Shown here: one piece after another, positions 1-9,043 of the stretch | How positions within the stretch are numbered: the stretch's first letter is position 1 | Layout of the letters: the number at the start of each line of letters is the position of its first letter | Origin: Desulfobacteraceae bacterium | GTDB taxonomy: Bacteria > Desulfobacterota > Desulfobacteria > Desulfobacterales > JACKCP01 | Reading direction: 5' to 3' | Assembly (NCBI GenBank): GCA_020633955.1 | Contig: JACKCP010000003.1 | Location: 124,001-188,000 of the forward strand | Length of the DNA: 64,000 nucleotides | Notes under the pieces: generated by a model | The model's input: the letters and a program-made list of their open reading frames with translations, nothing else | What the model was told of the DNA's origin: nothing | Database searches by the model: none | Made by a program: the position numbers and the translations under genes

Positions 1-2
1 TT

Positions 3-2696
3 GATACATATGAAGGTAAGACTCCAAAGATAAAACAGTTTCCAATTTATCAGATAACAAGAAAAAATGAGTTTTCACCTTTAAATGTATTACCTTCTTT
101 TTTATATATCCCAGGTACTTATGAGCTTTCAAAGGATGATATAAACCATCCCTGGCCTAAAAAAACCGATGATTTTGCCGGAGCATTTGCAAGGGATTAT
201 GGAGGTAAAATTCCAAAAAGACTTGTTTCCTCAGCTAAAAGCTGGCTCTGCCATGACAAGGTAGACAGAAATTCAAAATTTCTTCCATGGGGAAGTGATG
301 AAAATGTTCCAAAAAGGTCTCCTGTTGAAGTTTCCGCAGAATATTTAATTCATGTTAAAAACTGCTGGAATATGGATAAAAAACAGGATGACAGGCTTTT
401 TTTTGAAAATCAGTTGATAATTTTAACAATTCCTGCTTCCTTTGATGAAGCTGCAAGAAATCTTACTTTAAAGGCAGCTGAACTTGCAGGTTTAAAGAAT
501 GTTGTACTTCTTGAAGAGCCCCTTGCTGCATTTTATTCATGGCTTGATGAAAAGGAAAAAAAGTTTGATTCCTATGTATCTGAAAATCAGCTGATTTTAG
601 TTTGTGATGTTGGAGGCGGAACAACTGACTTTACTCTTATTGCCCTTAGAAAAGATGATGAATCCTTAAAATTTGAAAGAATTGCAGTTGGAGACCATCT
701 TATTTTAGGCGGAGACAATATTGACCTTGCACTTGCAAGACTTGCAGAATCAAAAACTGAAGGAAAAAACAACCTTTTAAAAGGCGATAAATGGAAAACC
801 CTTTGTCATCTTTCAAGGGAAGCCAAGGAAAATATATTAGAAGGAAAATCTGAAAAAGAAAGGCTTACTATAGTTGGAGAAGGTTCAAAACTTATAAAAA
901 ACACATTTTCTGTTTATCTTGAAAAAGATGAAGTGGAAAATATTGTTTTAAACGGATTTTTCCCTGAAGTTTCAAAAAATGACTCTTTTGAAGATGAAAA
1001 AAAGAAAAAGGGAATAACCGAATTTGGACTCCCATATGAGTCTGAGCCGTCAATTACAAAACATCTGATAAAATTTTTATTAAGACATAAAGATGATGTA
1101 AAAAAAATTACAGGAAAAGATATACCGTTCCCAGATCTTATACTGTTTAACGGCGGTTCGCTTAAACCTGAGATAATTCAGCAAAAAATTATTAAATCAA
1201 TTCAATCATTTTTTGATCTGGAAGCTGATATTCCTAAAATTTTAGAAAACAATAAACCGGACACTGCCGTTTCCCTTGGAGCTTCCTATTATGGAAAAGT
1301 AAAACTTGGTCTTGGTGTAAAAGTTGGAAGCGGAAGTCCAAGAAGCTATTATCTTGGAATTGAAACAAAGGAAAATAAAAAAGGGGTAATCTGTCTTGTT
1401 GAAAGAGGGCTTGAAGAGGGAACCAAAATAAAACTTCCAAAGGATTATGAATTTTCTGTAAAAACAAATATGCCTGTAACTTTTACACTTTATTCATCAA
1501 GTTACCGCTCAGGTGATAAATGCGGTGATTTTATCGAAAATATTGATGAATCTTTTTCACCGCTTCCTCCTTTGCACACAATAATAAGTTACGGCAAAAA
1601 AGATGAAAAAAAAGATATTTCAATTGAATTAAAGGCAGAATATACAGAAACAGGAAATCTTCAAATCTGGTGTGATTCTGTAGAAACTCAGCACACCTGG
1701 GATTTATCCTTTGATTTAAGGGGAGCAAAGGAAGTTTTTCCAAAAATGGAGACAGGAGTTGATACTTCCGTAATAATAGAAAATTCAAAAGTTGTTGAAG
1801 CCTTGTCTTTGATTGAAAATGCATTTGGCGGTGACAAGTCAAATGTAAATTCAGTTGCAAAGGATTTGTCAAAATTTTTGCAGATGTCCAAAAATAAATG
1901 GCCTTTAATGTTTATAAGAAAAATTGGTGATTTTTTAGTCGATAACCCTCAGCTGAGAGAAAAATCTCCTGTTCATGAAGCAAGATGGCTTAACCTTGCA
2001 GGATTTTGTTTAAGGCCTGGAATTGGAGACCCGTTTGACGAGGCAAGAATAAAAAAAATCTGGTCAATTTATTCAAAGGGACTTGTTTTTCCAAATGAAA
2101 TTCAAAATAAAAATGAGTGGTGGATTTTATGGAGAAGAATTGCAGCAGGACTTAAGCCAGGATATCAAAGACAGATTATTCAGGATATTTCATCAATTTT
2201 AAAGAAAAACAGTTTTGATTTAAAAGAGAAAATGGAACTCTGGTCATGTGTTGCAAACTTTGAATATCTTCATTCAAACGACAAACAAAGGCTTGGAAAT
2301 ACCCTTAAAAATGAACTTAAACCAGAAAAATCAGACCCTAGACTTTTAATATTTCTTGGAAGAATAGGCTCAAGAGAGCCGCTCTACGGAGATATAAACA
2401 AAGTTATTTCTCAGGATACTGCCTTTAAGTGGATAGAGTTTCTTATGACAAAAAAATGGGGTGAAATTTCTGAGGCAAGATATGCAGTTTCAAGAATTGC
2501 AAGACTTACAGGGGACAGAACAAGGGATCTTGATGAAGAAAAAAGAAAAATTGTAATTGATTTTCTTGATTCATATAAAGATTTTGACAATTCAAAATAT
2601 GTAAAAGAAATTATTGAAATGGAGTCAAATGAGGAAGCCGCAGTTTTTGGTGAATCTCTTCCTGCAGGGATTACTCTTCATCACAGTTCGACTTGA
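3..2696 (+). CDS. Hsp70 family protein (5' truncated by window edge)
   Basis: The reading frame is open from the first bases of the window, so the N-terminus with the phosphate-1 loop is missing; 897 residues are visible. An actin-fold ATPase signature VCDVGGGTTDFTLI lies near visible residues 201-214, preceded by the connecting motif LLEEPLAAFYSWL, and the adenosine-binding motif LFNGGSLKPEII is near 381-392. After the ATPase domain comes a long C-terminal region (about 400 residues) unlike the DnaK substrate-binding domain and lid. This matches the large non-canonical Hsp70/YegD-like proteins common in delta-proteobacterial genomes, which are cytoplasmic and of unknown client. An internal ATG at 372 is inside the conserved ATPase domain and is not the start. 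The next gene follows after 51 bases, with a good ribosome site of its own. Confidence 0.85.
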   Translation, partial: DTYEGKTPKIKQFPIYQITRKNEFSPLNVLPSFLYIPGTYELSKDDINHPWPKKTDDFAGAFARDYGGKIPKRLVSSAKSWLCHDKVDRNSKFLPWGSDENVPKRSPVEVSAEYLIHVKNCWNMDKKQDDRLFFENQLIILTIPASFDEAARNLTLKAAELAGLKNVVLLEEPLAAFYSWLDEKEKKFDSYVSENQLILVCDVGGGTTDFTLIALRKDDESLKFERIAVGDHLILGGDNIDLALARLAESKTEGKNNLLKGDKWKTLCHLSREAKENILEGKSEKERLTIVGEGSKLIKNTFSVYLEKDEVENIVLNGFFPEVSKNDSFEDEKKKKGITEFGLPYESEPSITKHLIKFLLRHKDDVKKITGKDIPFPDLILFNGGSLKPEIIQQKIIKSIQSFFDLEADIPKILENNKPDTAVSLGASYYGKVKLGLGVKVGSGSPRSYYLGIETKENKKGVICLVERGLEEGTKIKLPKDYEFSVKTNMPVTFTLYSSSYRSGDKCGDFIENIDESFSPLPPLHTIISYGKKDEKKDISIELKAEYTETGNLQIWCDSVETQHTWDLSFDLRGAKEVFPKMETGVDTSVIIENSKVVEALSLIENAFGGDKSNVNSVAKDLSKFLQMSKNKWPLMFIRKIGDFLVDNPQLREKSPVHEARWLNLAGFCLRPGIGDPFDEARIKKIWSIYSKGLVFPNEIQNKNEWWILWRRIAAGLKPGYQRQIIQDISSILKKNSFDLKEKMELWSCVANFEYLHSNDKQRLGNTLKNELKPEKSDPRLLIFLGRIGSREPLYGDINKVISQDTAFKWIEFLMTKKWGEISEARYAVSRIARLTGDRTRDLDEEKRKIVIDFLDSYKDFDNSKYVKEIIEMESNEEAAVFGESLPAGITLHHSST

Positions 2697-2747
2697 GTGA
2701 AGCATTTTTATATTACTGGTGCCTAAATTTTAAAAGGAGAAATTAAG

Positions 2748-3746
2748 ATGACTTTTGAAATCCCGGCTTTAAATAAAAACCATAAAAACAAGGAAAGAAA
2801 AGCCGGATTTGAAATTGAATTTACAGGAATAGATTTAAAAGATGCAGCACATGTTGTAAAAAATATATTCAATGGAAATGTTTTTGAAAAAAGCAAATTT
2901 GAATATATTGTTTCAGATACATTGTTCGGGGATTTTTCAATAGAACTTGATGCTGATATTTTGCTTAACAAAGGTTATGAGCATTATCTTTCAAAGGCTG
3001 GAATAAATCTTTCAGACTACAGTGTAAAACCTGAAATTGAAGAGCTTTTAAATAAACTTGCATCTACTGTTGTTCCATATGAAATTGTAACCCCTCCGAT
3101 ACCTTTTTCTGACCTTGATCTTGTAGACAGGCTTTCTGATGAATTAATGCTTTTTGGTGCAAAAGGAACAAAATCCTCATTTTTAAATGCTTTTGGTATG
3201 CATATAAATGCAGAAGTTCCTTCATTTGAAGCTGGTGTTCTTGTTTTTTACCTGAAATCTTTTTTTCTTTTGTATGATTATATAATTGAAAAATCTGAAA
3301 TTGATTTTTCAAGAAAAATGACGCCTTTTATAGATAAGTTTGAGGATGAATACATAAATCAGGTTTTAAATGAAAACTATCTCCCTTCAATAAATGAATT
3401 GATTGATGATTATATAAAATTTAATCCAACAAGAAACAGAGCTCTGGATATGCTTCCTGTTTTTGCTTTTATTGATGAAAACAGAGTCAAAAACAACGTA
3501 AAAGACTATCACTTAACAGGTAAAAGACCCTCATTTCATTACAGGCTTCCAAATTCATGTGTTGGTTCAAAAGACTGGAAGCCTTCTCAGGAATGGAATT
3601 TATGGGTAAAAATTGAAAATCTTGCTTCAGACAAAGATAAAATAAATGAGCTTTCAAAAGAGTATTTTAAAAATCAGAAGAATTTTTTAAAAAAATCAAA
3701 ATGGGTTGCAAAAATAAAAAATTTCTACAATGAAAATCAAACCTAA
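2748..3746 (+). CDS. Amidoligase family protein
   Basis: A 332-residue soluble protein. Its N-terminal KAGFEIEFTGIDL is the strand-turn motif (xGxExE) of the amidoligase branch of the COOH-NH2 ligase/glutamine-synthetase-like fold, and the later IVTPPIPFSDL and HINAE stretches fit the same family. Such enzymes are inferred to form amide bonds on peptides or small metabolites in an ATP-dependent way; the substrate is unknown. An AAGGAG ribosome site stands 7 bases before the ATG. The 3' end overlaps the next gene by 17 bases, so the two are co-translated. Pairing of an amidoligase with a class I glutamine amidotransferase is a known recurrent context of this family, which supports the call. 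The assignment is from motif memory, not a search. Confidence 0.72.
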   Translation: MTFEIPALNKNHKNKERKAGFEIEFTGIDLKDAAHVVKNIFNGNVFEKSKFEYIVSDTLFGDFSIELDADILLNKGYEHYLSKAGINLSDYSVKPEIEELLNKLASTVVPYEIVTPPIPFSDLDLVDRLSDELMLFGAKGTKSSFLNAFGMHINAEVPSFEAGVLVFYLKSFFLLYDYIIEKSEIDFSRKMTPFIDKFEDEYINQVLNENYLPSINELIDDYIKFNPTRNRALDMLPVFAFIDENRVKNNVKDYHLTGKRPSFHYRLPNSCVGSKDWKPSQEWNLWVKIENLASDKDKINELSKEYFKNQKNFLKKSKWVAKIKNFYNENQT

Positions 3747-4527
3747 AATTGGAATAACAGGACCAGCATACGGAGGAATTTCTGCATTTTTTTTCACTTC
3801 AGCTGCAGTAATTATTGCAGGTGGAAGACCTGAAATTGTAACCCCTTCCAAAAAAATAAACAAATTTGACTTTAACGGGATTATTTTAGGCGGCGGGTCT
3901 GATATAGACCCTTTAATTTATAAAAAAGACCCGAAAGATTTTTTTATTTCCATTTCTGAATTTGAATCTGAAACAAAAGTAAAAAAGAAAAAAAGAATTT
4001 TATATTATCTTTTTTTCCAGCTTTTAATTTTATTCAGATGGGTTTTTTCAACCAAAAAAAGATTTAAAACAGATAAGAAAAGAGATCAGGCTGAGTATCT
4101 GATTTTAAAAAAAGCAATTGAAAAAAATATTCCTGTTCTTGGAATATGCAGGGGAGCTCAGCTGATTAATGTTTTTTTCAATGGAACTCTTTATCCTGAT
4201 ACCATGGAATTTTATGAGGAGTATCCAAGAATAACAACTATCCTTCCAAAAAAAGAAATAAATCTAGCAAAAAACTCAAAACTCTTTGAAATACTTGAAC
4301 AGGATAAGTTGAGGGTAAATTCACTGCATCATCAGTCAGTTGCCAAAAAAGGCAAGAATATAAAAATAAGCGCAAGAGAGCCAAATAAAGTTGTTCAGGG
4401 GATCGAGCATGAAAAAAAAGACTTTGTTATAGGTGTTCAATGGCATCCTGAATATCTTTTTTATGATAAAAAACAGAGGCGTTTATTTATCGAACTTGTA
4501 AAAAAAGCAAAAAAGGGCCTAAATTAA
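3730..4527 (+). CDS. Class I glutamine amidotransferase-like / gamma-glutamyl hydrolase (peptidase C26) with a hydrophobic insert
   Basis: Shows the C26/PuuD-type triad: nucleophile Cys140 in VLGICRGAQLINV and His239/Glu241 in VQWHPEYL, plus the ILGGGSDIDPLIY motif near 52-64. Family members cleave or transfer gamma-glutamyl amides. Residues 84-119 are an unusual insert: a strongly basic run, a hydrophobic helix (about 90-106) and a second basic run, placed between GGGSDIDP and the nucleophile. Most PuuD-like enzymes lack this; it could tether the protein to the membrane. The gene overlaps the upstream amidoligase by 17 bases, so the pair probably makes and breaks (or feeds nitrogen to) the same amide product. 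A rho-independent terminator overlaps the stop codon. Confidence 0.75.
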   Translation: MKIKPKIGITGPAYGGISAFFFTSAAVIIAGGRPEIVTPSKKINKFDFNGIILGGGSDIDPLIYKKDPKDFFISISEFESETKVKKKKRILYYLFFQLLILFRWVFSTKKRFKTDKKRDQAEYLILKKAIEKNIPVLGICRGAQLINVFFNGTLYPDTMEFYEEYPRITTILPKKEINLAKNSKLFEILEQDKLRVNSLHHQSVAKKGKNIKISAREPNKVVQGIEHEKKDFVIGVQWHPEYLFYDKKQRRLFIELVKKAKKGLN

Positions 4528-4538
4528 GCCCTTTTTTT
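4509..4538 (+). terminator. Rho-independent terminator after the amidoligase pair
   Basis: AAAAAAGGGC pairs perfectly with GCCCTTTTTT across a 9-base loop, and the right arm ends in seven T. The left arm and loop lie in the last codons and stop codon of the C26 gene. Confidence 0.85.
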
Positions 4539-4552
4539 AAATTATCATTAAA

Positions 4553-4615
4553 TAGTGACTGGCCGAAAATGAAATTTTTTGTTCAGTAAAGCCTGTTTTA
4601 GTTGAGCAGCTAAAC
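4553..4615 (+). repeat. R1 palindromic repeat, internally deleted copy
   Basis: Carries the R1 left end (TAGTGACTGGCCGAAAA followed by the T6GTTCAG block) joined directly to an R1-like right end (GTTTTAGTTGAGCAGC); the roughly 70 central bases are missing. See the R1 copy at 41111 for the family description. Confidence 0.6.
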
Positions 4616-4626
4616 AGAGCTGATGA

Positions 4627-4647
4627 GGGAAAACCCTATGTTTTCCC
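4627..4647. terminator. Hairpin between convergent genes, possible terminator
   Basis: GGGAAAAC and GTTTTCCC form a perfect 8-bp stem around a 5-base loop, just beyond the 3' end of the minus-strand cytochrome b gene. There is no U run after it on either strand, so termination is only a possibility. Confidence 0.35.
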
Positions 4648-4664
4648 AATCAATACATTTGTAA

Positions 4665-5309
4665 TTACTTTTCAGCCTTTGCCTGTTTTTTTACCTCCCA
4701 CTCTTCAATTTCATGGGGATTGTCAACTTCTTCCCATCCAGTAAACATAGACTTTATGTGAGCAGTCCAGGTGTGACCGGTTGTTGTCATATAGACATGG
4801 ATAATTAAAAAAACAATAAATGCAAAGGCTCCTATTGTATGAAGTGCCCCCAGAAGAGATAAATCTTTTATAACCATGCTTTTTGGCAGTTCATTGTAAA
4901 AATAATAAAGAAATCCTGTAATTATCTGATATGGAATGAGAAAGGAAACAATTGCCAGGTATGTTATTCTCTGGAGCGGGTTATGTTTTTTTCTTTTGCT
5001 TTTTGGCACTGGATGGGGATATCCCTTGAAGATATAGAATGCATAATACATCATCACATCAAAAATTTTTTTCATTGTGGGAATATATTGTCTCCACTCT
5101 CCGGTTATGGACATCCAGAATATTATGAAAATAAAAAGTATGAGCCATGTCCAGGCAGCATAGTTGTGAATTTTAAATGCATTTTCAAATCCAAGGATAG
5201 AATAGGTGCTGTGGATTTCAAAGCCGGTAATTATAAGAAGAATAATCAAAAGTCCCTGCAGCCAGTGCCAGAATCTTTCAAACCTTGTATACAGATAAAT
5301 TTTTTCCAT
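4665..5309 (-). CDS. Membrane cytochrome b (b561/FdhI-type) partner of the octaheme cytochrome
   Basis: A 214-residue protein with four hydrophobic segments (about 16-33, 50-68, 113-133, 151-172). Histidines sit where b-type haem ligands are expected: FERFWHWLQG and FKIHNYAAW in the first half, GALHTIGAF and LIIHVYMTTTGH in the second. This is the pattern of formate-dehydrogenase gamma / cytochrome b561 subunits, which pass electrons between the quinone pool and periplasmic c-haems. It starts 3 bases after the octaheme cytochrome stop codon, so the two form an operon and very likely a quinol-linked membrane complex. The direction of electron flow cannot be read from the sequence. The C-terminus is charged and cytoplasmic. 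Confidence 0.82.
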   Translation of the reverse strand: MEKIYLYTRFERFWHWLQGLLIILLIITGFEIHSTYSILGFENAFKIHNYAAWTWLILFIFIIFWMSITGEWRQYIPTMKKIFDVMMYYAFYIFKGYPHPVPKSKRKKHNPLQRITYLAIVSFLIPYQIITGFLYYFYNELPKSMVIKDLSLLGALHTIGAFAFIVFLIIHVYMTTTGHTWTAHIKSMFTGWEEVDNPHEIEEWEVKKQAKAEK

Positions 5310-5312
5310 TTT

Positions 5313-6908
5313 TTATTCCTTTTTTGAAGATGAAAATATTCTGATTATTCCGTGAACAAAAACAGTACAAAGGGATAAAATTATCAGTGCAAAACCTGTT
5401 TTGTCTATAAACCCGAAACTGTCTCTTCCAGGCATGTAAAAACCTGCCATTTTTTTAAGTCGTCCGTTTCTTGAGTGGCATTCCTTGCATGAAAGAGCAT
5501 TTTTGGCAGGTGCAACCATGTGGGTTGTGGGAAAATGATATTCAGTTTCTATGAAATCATACTCTCCGCTGTAAGGGAGTTCCATATAATCCATTGCTGC
5601 CTGGATTGCATTACCCCAGTGGAAATTTTTCCAGTACGATGTTTTGTCGTTGCCAAAAAGGTGTACAGCAGCCATTGTGTTGTTTTTTTTGTCATATGGC
5701 TGTTTTGCTTTATGCACTTTGAAGGGATAGATCCTTGATTTTTCATCATTCATATCACCCATTACACGGTTAAGTTTTACAGGGGGATCTGAAGGATCAA
5801 TTTTATCTGTTAAAAGGGTATATTCCATTGATCCGTTAAACCAGAAATATTCAGGCTCAACATTTTTTTTCCAGGTAAAATCACCTTTTTTGGACATATA
5901 TTTAATTCTATTCATTTCCTCGTCCATTGTAACATAAGGTTTACCATCTTTTAATTTACCTCCGGTTGACCAGTCCCAGTACATTTTTGTGGGATTTTTT
6001 CTTGCAAAGGCAGGAATATGGCATGCCTGACAGGAAACTTTATCAGTATGGTCGTTTAGTTTTTTGACTTCTTTGTGAGGCGTTTCAGTGTGGCATGATA
6101 CACAGGAAATTCTTTTTACCATATCGTCATCAAGAACAGATTTTCTGTCAGTAAAAGCAGGGGTTTTATAGCATCTTCCAGCAATTTTATGCTCAACTGT
6201 GGTATGGCATCTTGCACATGAAAAATTTCCACCGTCCTTTGACATATGAACATCAAGTTCATAGGGCGGGTCAATCAGTGAGCTGTCAAGATCTCCGTGT
6301 TTTACTCCGTCACCACCGCCGCCATTAAAATGACATGCTCCGCAGTTATGTCTTCCCGGAAGTCCTACGCTTTGGGCGCTTTTATTAAAATCAGGTTTTT
6401 TGAACAGTTGACCTTCAAAGTATTTATCTTCCTTTGACGGATAGCCGGCACCCGAAGGAAATTTTTTGTATTCAAGACTTTGATCGTGGCAGACCAGGCA
6501 GTCGACCTTTTCTTCATTTGAGAAATCAAAGTTTTTGTCTTTCCATCCGTAACCTGCGTGGCATGATGTGCAACGAGCCTCGTTGCTGGCTATGTTCATT
6601 CAGAAATTGTTGAGGGTTATTCCGCCTTTCCCCATTTTTCCGGTTTTGTCAGCACCGCATTCCCAGGTCCAGTGGATGGTTTTGTGAACCTGTTTTGATG
6701 CATCAGTATGGCAAAATATGCAGGCACTTGTTACTTCTTCCGGTGTTTCAAAATCCTGTTGAAGAAGAGGAATCTTACTGTGGTCCGCAGTAGTCCAGCT
6801 TCTGTACTGGGAGCCAGGTTTTTCGGTTTGTTCATTTGTTGAAGCAGAAATCAACGGACAGTAAAAAAACATACCCATAAAAAGATAAAGAAATAATTTG
6901 TTTCCCAT
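5313..6908 (-). CDS. Octaheme c-type cytochrome, tetrathionate reductase family; candidate selenoprotein with in-frame UGA
   Basis: Two abutting open frames (5313-6599 and 6600-6908) are in the same phase and separated only by one TGA at 6600-6602. Read through, they give one 531-residue protein with Sec or another residue at position 103. The first 102 residues hold a signal peptide (MGNKLFLYLFMGMFFYCPLI, cleavage near 22) and haem site CIFCH. The rest holds seven more sites (CTSCH, CLVCH, CGACH, CARCH, CVSCH, CQACH, CKECH) and a C-terminal membrane helix (about 500-523). Only the fusion has eight haems plus an export signal, as expected for octaheme tetrathionate-reductase-family cytochromes. 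From memory, relatives have Cys at the TGA position (NNF-C before the SNExRCTSCHxGYGWKD block). A SECIS-like hairpin follows at 6570-6586. AGGGGG stands 8 bases before the ATG. Likely reduces a sulfur or nitrogen oxyanion in the periplasm; substrate unproven. Alternatives: nonsense mutation or sequencing error. Confidence 0.8.
6570..6586 (-). promoter_or_regulatory. Candidate bacterial SECIS hairpin
   Basis: In the mRNA, GCAACG (nt 14-19 after the UGA) pairs with CGUUGC (nt 25-30) around the loop AGGCU; a seventh A-U pair can close it to a GGC loop. The loop begins about 19 nt after the UGA, inside the 16-37 nt spacing usual for bacterial SECIS elements, and contains G at its start. It resembles the AGGUCU loop of the E. 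coli fdhF element. The same bases encode the conserved SNEARC stretch, so chance pairing cannot be excluded. Confidence 0.6.
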
Positions 6909-7134
6909 AAAGTTTTCCCCCTGATAAGTTTATTTTATTTTTGCTCTGTAAAAAATTTAACTTATGCCTTAATGGTTCAAATCTTTTTAAATGAATTTAA
7001 AATAAAAAAAAGGTTACAAAACTTATCAATAATTTTCATTTTATATTTTTTTTGATAAATCCTCAAACATTGTTTAAAGAGCTGATGATTAAAGTTCATT
7101 CAGTAAATAATTATCAAAACGGAAAGAATGGAAA

Positions 7135-7863
7135 ATGAAAGATAAAGTTTTTTCAGATGAAAAAAGATGGCCAAATCCTTTTGAGTTTAATGAAACAATA
7201 GCAGTATGCTTTGATGATATGGTCAAAAGATCTGTTCCTTTATATAATGAGTCAATTAATCTGCAGTGCGAGCTTGCAAAAAAATTTTATCAGGAAAATA
7301 CAGAAATTTATGATCTTGGTTGTTCAAACGGGAATTTTGGAATTTGTTTTTTAGATAAAATGAAAGGAAAAAATTTTTCACTGACAGCTCTTGATAACTC
7401 AAAACCAATGATCGACATTTTTTCAAAAAGACTTGGCTCAAGAACAAACAGTTCAAGAATAAACCTTATACATGACAGTGCAGAAAATATTGAAATAAAA
7501 AATGCATCCGTTGTTGTAATGAACCTTACCCTGCAGTTTATTGAAAAATCATCAAGAAACAAACTGATTGAAAAAATTTACAATGGATTAAAACCCGGAG
7601 GGATTTTGCTTTTAACTGAAAAGGTTTTTAATGAAAATGAAAAATTTCTTAAAACCGAAACAGAAATCTATTACGATTTTAAAAAGAAAAACGGATATTC
7701 TGAGCTTGAAATAAGCAGAAAAAGGGAAGCTCTTGATAATGTTCTTGTTCCTGAAACAGCAATAGAACATATAAAAAGATTAAAAAAATCAGGTTTTTCA
7801 TATGTTGATGTGTATTTAAAATGGTTTCAGTTTACTTCTTTTATTGCAGGGAAAAATATTTAA
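7135..7863 (+). CDS. cmoA: Carboxy-S-adenosyl-L-methionine synthase CmoA
   Basis: A 242-residue class I methyltransferase-fold protein (E. coli CmoA is about 247). The N-terminal FDDMVKRSVPLYNESI block and SAM-binding IYDLGCSNGNFGI are typical, as is the later VVMNLTLQFI. CmoA uses prephenate to convert SAM into carboxy-SAM, which CmoB then uses to build 5-carboxymethoxyuridine at position 34 of several tRNAs. The stop codon directly abuts the ATG of cmoB, so the pair is translated together. A GGAAAGAATGGAAA stretch precedes the ATG as ribosome site. Confidence 0.93.
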   Translation: MKDKVFSDEKRWPNPFEFNETIAVCFDDMVKRSVPLYNESINLQCELAKKFYQENTEIYDLGCSNGNFGICFLDKMKGKNFSLTALDNSKPMIDIFSKRLGSRTNSSRINLIHDSAENIEIKNASVVVMNLTLQFIEKSSRNKLIEKIYNGLKPGGILLLTEKVFNENEKFLKTETEIYYDFKKKNGYSELEISRKREALDNVLVPETAIEHIKRLKKSGFSYVDVYLKWFQFTSFIAGKNI

Positions 7864-8835
7864 ATGGATAATTTGCTTGAAAATGTATCAGGTTTGGAGC
7901 TCGACAGTCTGGCTTTTTCTCTTGAGGAGCTTATTTTAAAGAAACAAAAATTTTTTAATTCGGGCACAAATAAATTAATCTCTGATTTTAAATTATATTA
8001 TGGGGGGCTTCCCGGCTTAAAATCTGATTTTATTGACCTTGACAGTAAAGAAGTTGGATGTTTTTTGACAAATGAACTTTCTTTAAATAAAAAGTCAACT
8101 CTTGAAAAAAGTTTAAAAAATTTTATTCCGTGGAGAAAAGGCCCATTTAATATATTTGGAGTTCAGATAGACTCTGAGTGGAATTCTTTTTTAAAATGGA
8201 AAAGATTTGAAGATAAAATTGATTTTAATAATAAAATTCTTTTGGATATCGGATCAAGCAATGGTTATTATCTCTTTAAGGCAGCTGGTAAAAATATTAA
8301 ATTCGGCCTTGGAATAGAACCATTTATTCCTTATTATTATCAATTTCAGGCTGTAAATAAATATATTGGGCTTAAAAATATTTCGACTCTTCCAATAGCT
8401 TTTAATGAACTTCCTCAGATGGAAAATTTTTATGATCTTGTATTTTTAATGGGAGTTTTATATCACAGAAAATCTCCAATAGACATGCTTTTAAAAATAA
8501 GGCAGATCATGAAAAAAGACGGAGAAATTGTTCTTGAAAATCTAATAATTTTAAGTGAAGAACCGATTGCTCTTACTCCGGAAAAAAGATATGCTGAAAT
8601 GAATAATGTATATTTTGTTCCAAGTATTAAAACTCTTGAAATCTGGCTTAAAAAAGCAGGGTTTTATGATATTGAATGTCTTGATGTAACAAGGACAGAT
8701 TTTAATGAGCAGAGAAGTACAGGCTGGAGTTTTGAAAAATCTTTAAAGGATTTTTTAGACCCTCTTGATAAAAACAAAACAAAAGAAGGTTATCCTGCTC
8801 CGGTAAGGGCAGTTATTAAGGCAAAGGCAAAATAG
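7864..8835 (+). CDS. cmoB: tRNA U34 carboxymethyltransferase CmoB
   Basis: At 323 residues it has the same length as E. coli CmoB. Diagnostic stretches are FIPWRKGPFNIFGVQIDSEW, the SAM loop LLDIGSSNGYYLF, GIEPFIPYYYQFQ, and LMGVLYHRKSPIDML. It transfers the carboxymethyl group from carboxy-SAM (made by the adjacent CmoA) to 5-hydroxyuridine in the wobble position. Start ATG follows the cmoA stop without any gap. The 3' side runs into repeat-filled intergenic DNA with no clear terminator. Confidence 0.94.
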   Translation: MDNLLENVSGLELDSLAFSLEELILKKQKFFNSGTNKLISDFKLYYGGLPGLKSDFIDLDSKEVGCFLTNELSLNKKSTLEKSLKNFIPWRKGPFNIFGVQIDSEWNSFLKWKRFEDKIDFNNKILLDIGSSNGYYLFKAAGKNIKFGLGIEPFIPYYYQFQAVNKYIGLKNISTLPIAFNELPQMENFYDLVFLMGVLYHRKSPIDMLLKIRQIMKKDGEIVLENLIILSEEPIALTPEKRYAEMNNVYFVPSIKTLEIWLKKAGFYDIECLDVTRTDFNEQRSTGWSFEKSLKDFLDPLDKNKTKEGYPAPVRAVIKAKAK

Positions 8836-8894
8836 CTTTTGAACTAAAAATTGTCTTGTTTGTTCATTCCCGGGTCAGGTAAAAATTTTTACTT

Positions 8895-9035
8895 AGTGAT
8901 TGGCGGAAAACGAGAATTTTTTGTTCAGTTACGGAAGATGAAAAATTTAACCCTCAGGATAAATTGGAGTATTTTGAGAATTAAATTTTGAACCTGACCT
9001 TTGAATGGACAAATAATGCCGTTTTGGTTCAGCAA
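8895..9035 (+). repeat. R1 palindromic repeat, full copy
   Basis: Full-length R1 copy between cmoB and the fecR-like gene; closely matches the copies at 41111 and 38650 over nearly its whole length. It is followed within about 10 bases by R2. Confidence 0.8.
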
Positions 9036-9043
9036 GTAATTAA

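Noticed and set aside
6600..6908. A separate 102-residue monohaem cytochrome gene
   Set aside because: It is exactly in phase with the next frame, holds the only signal peptide and the missing eighth haem site, and ends mid-domain at the TGA; a single recoded gene explains it better.
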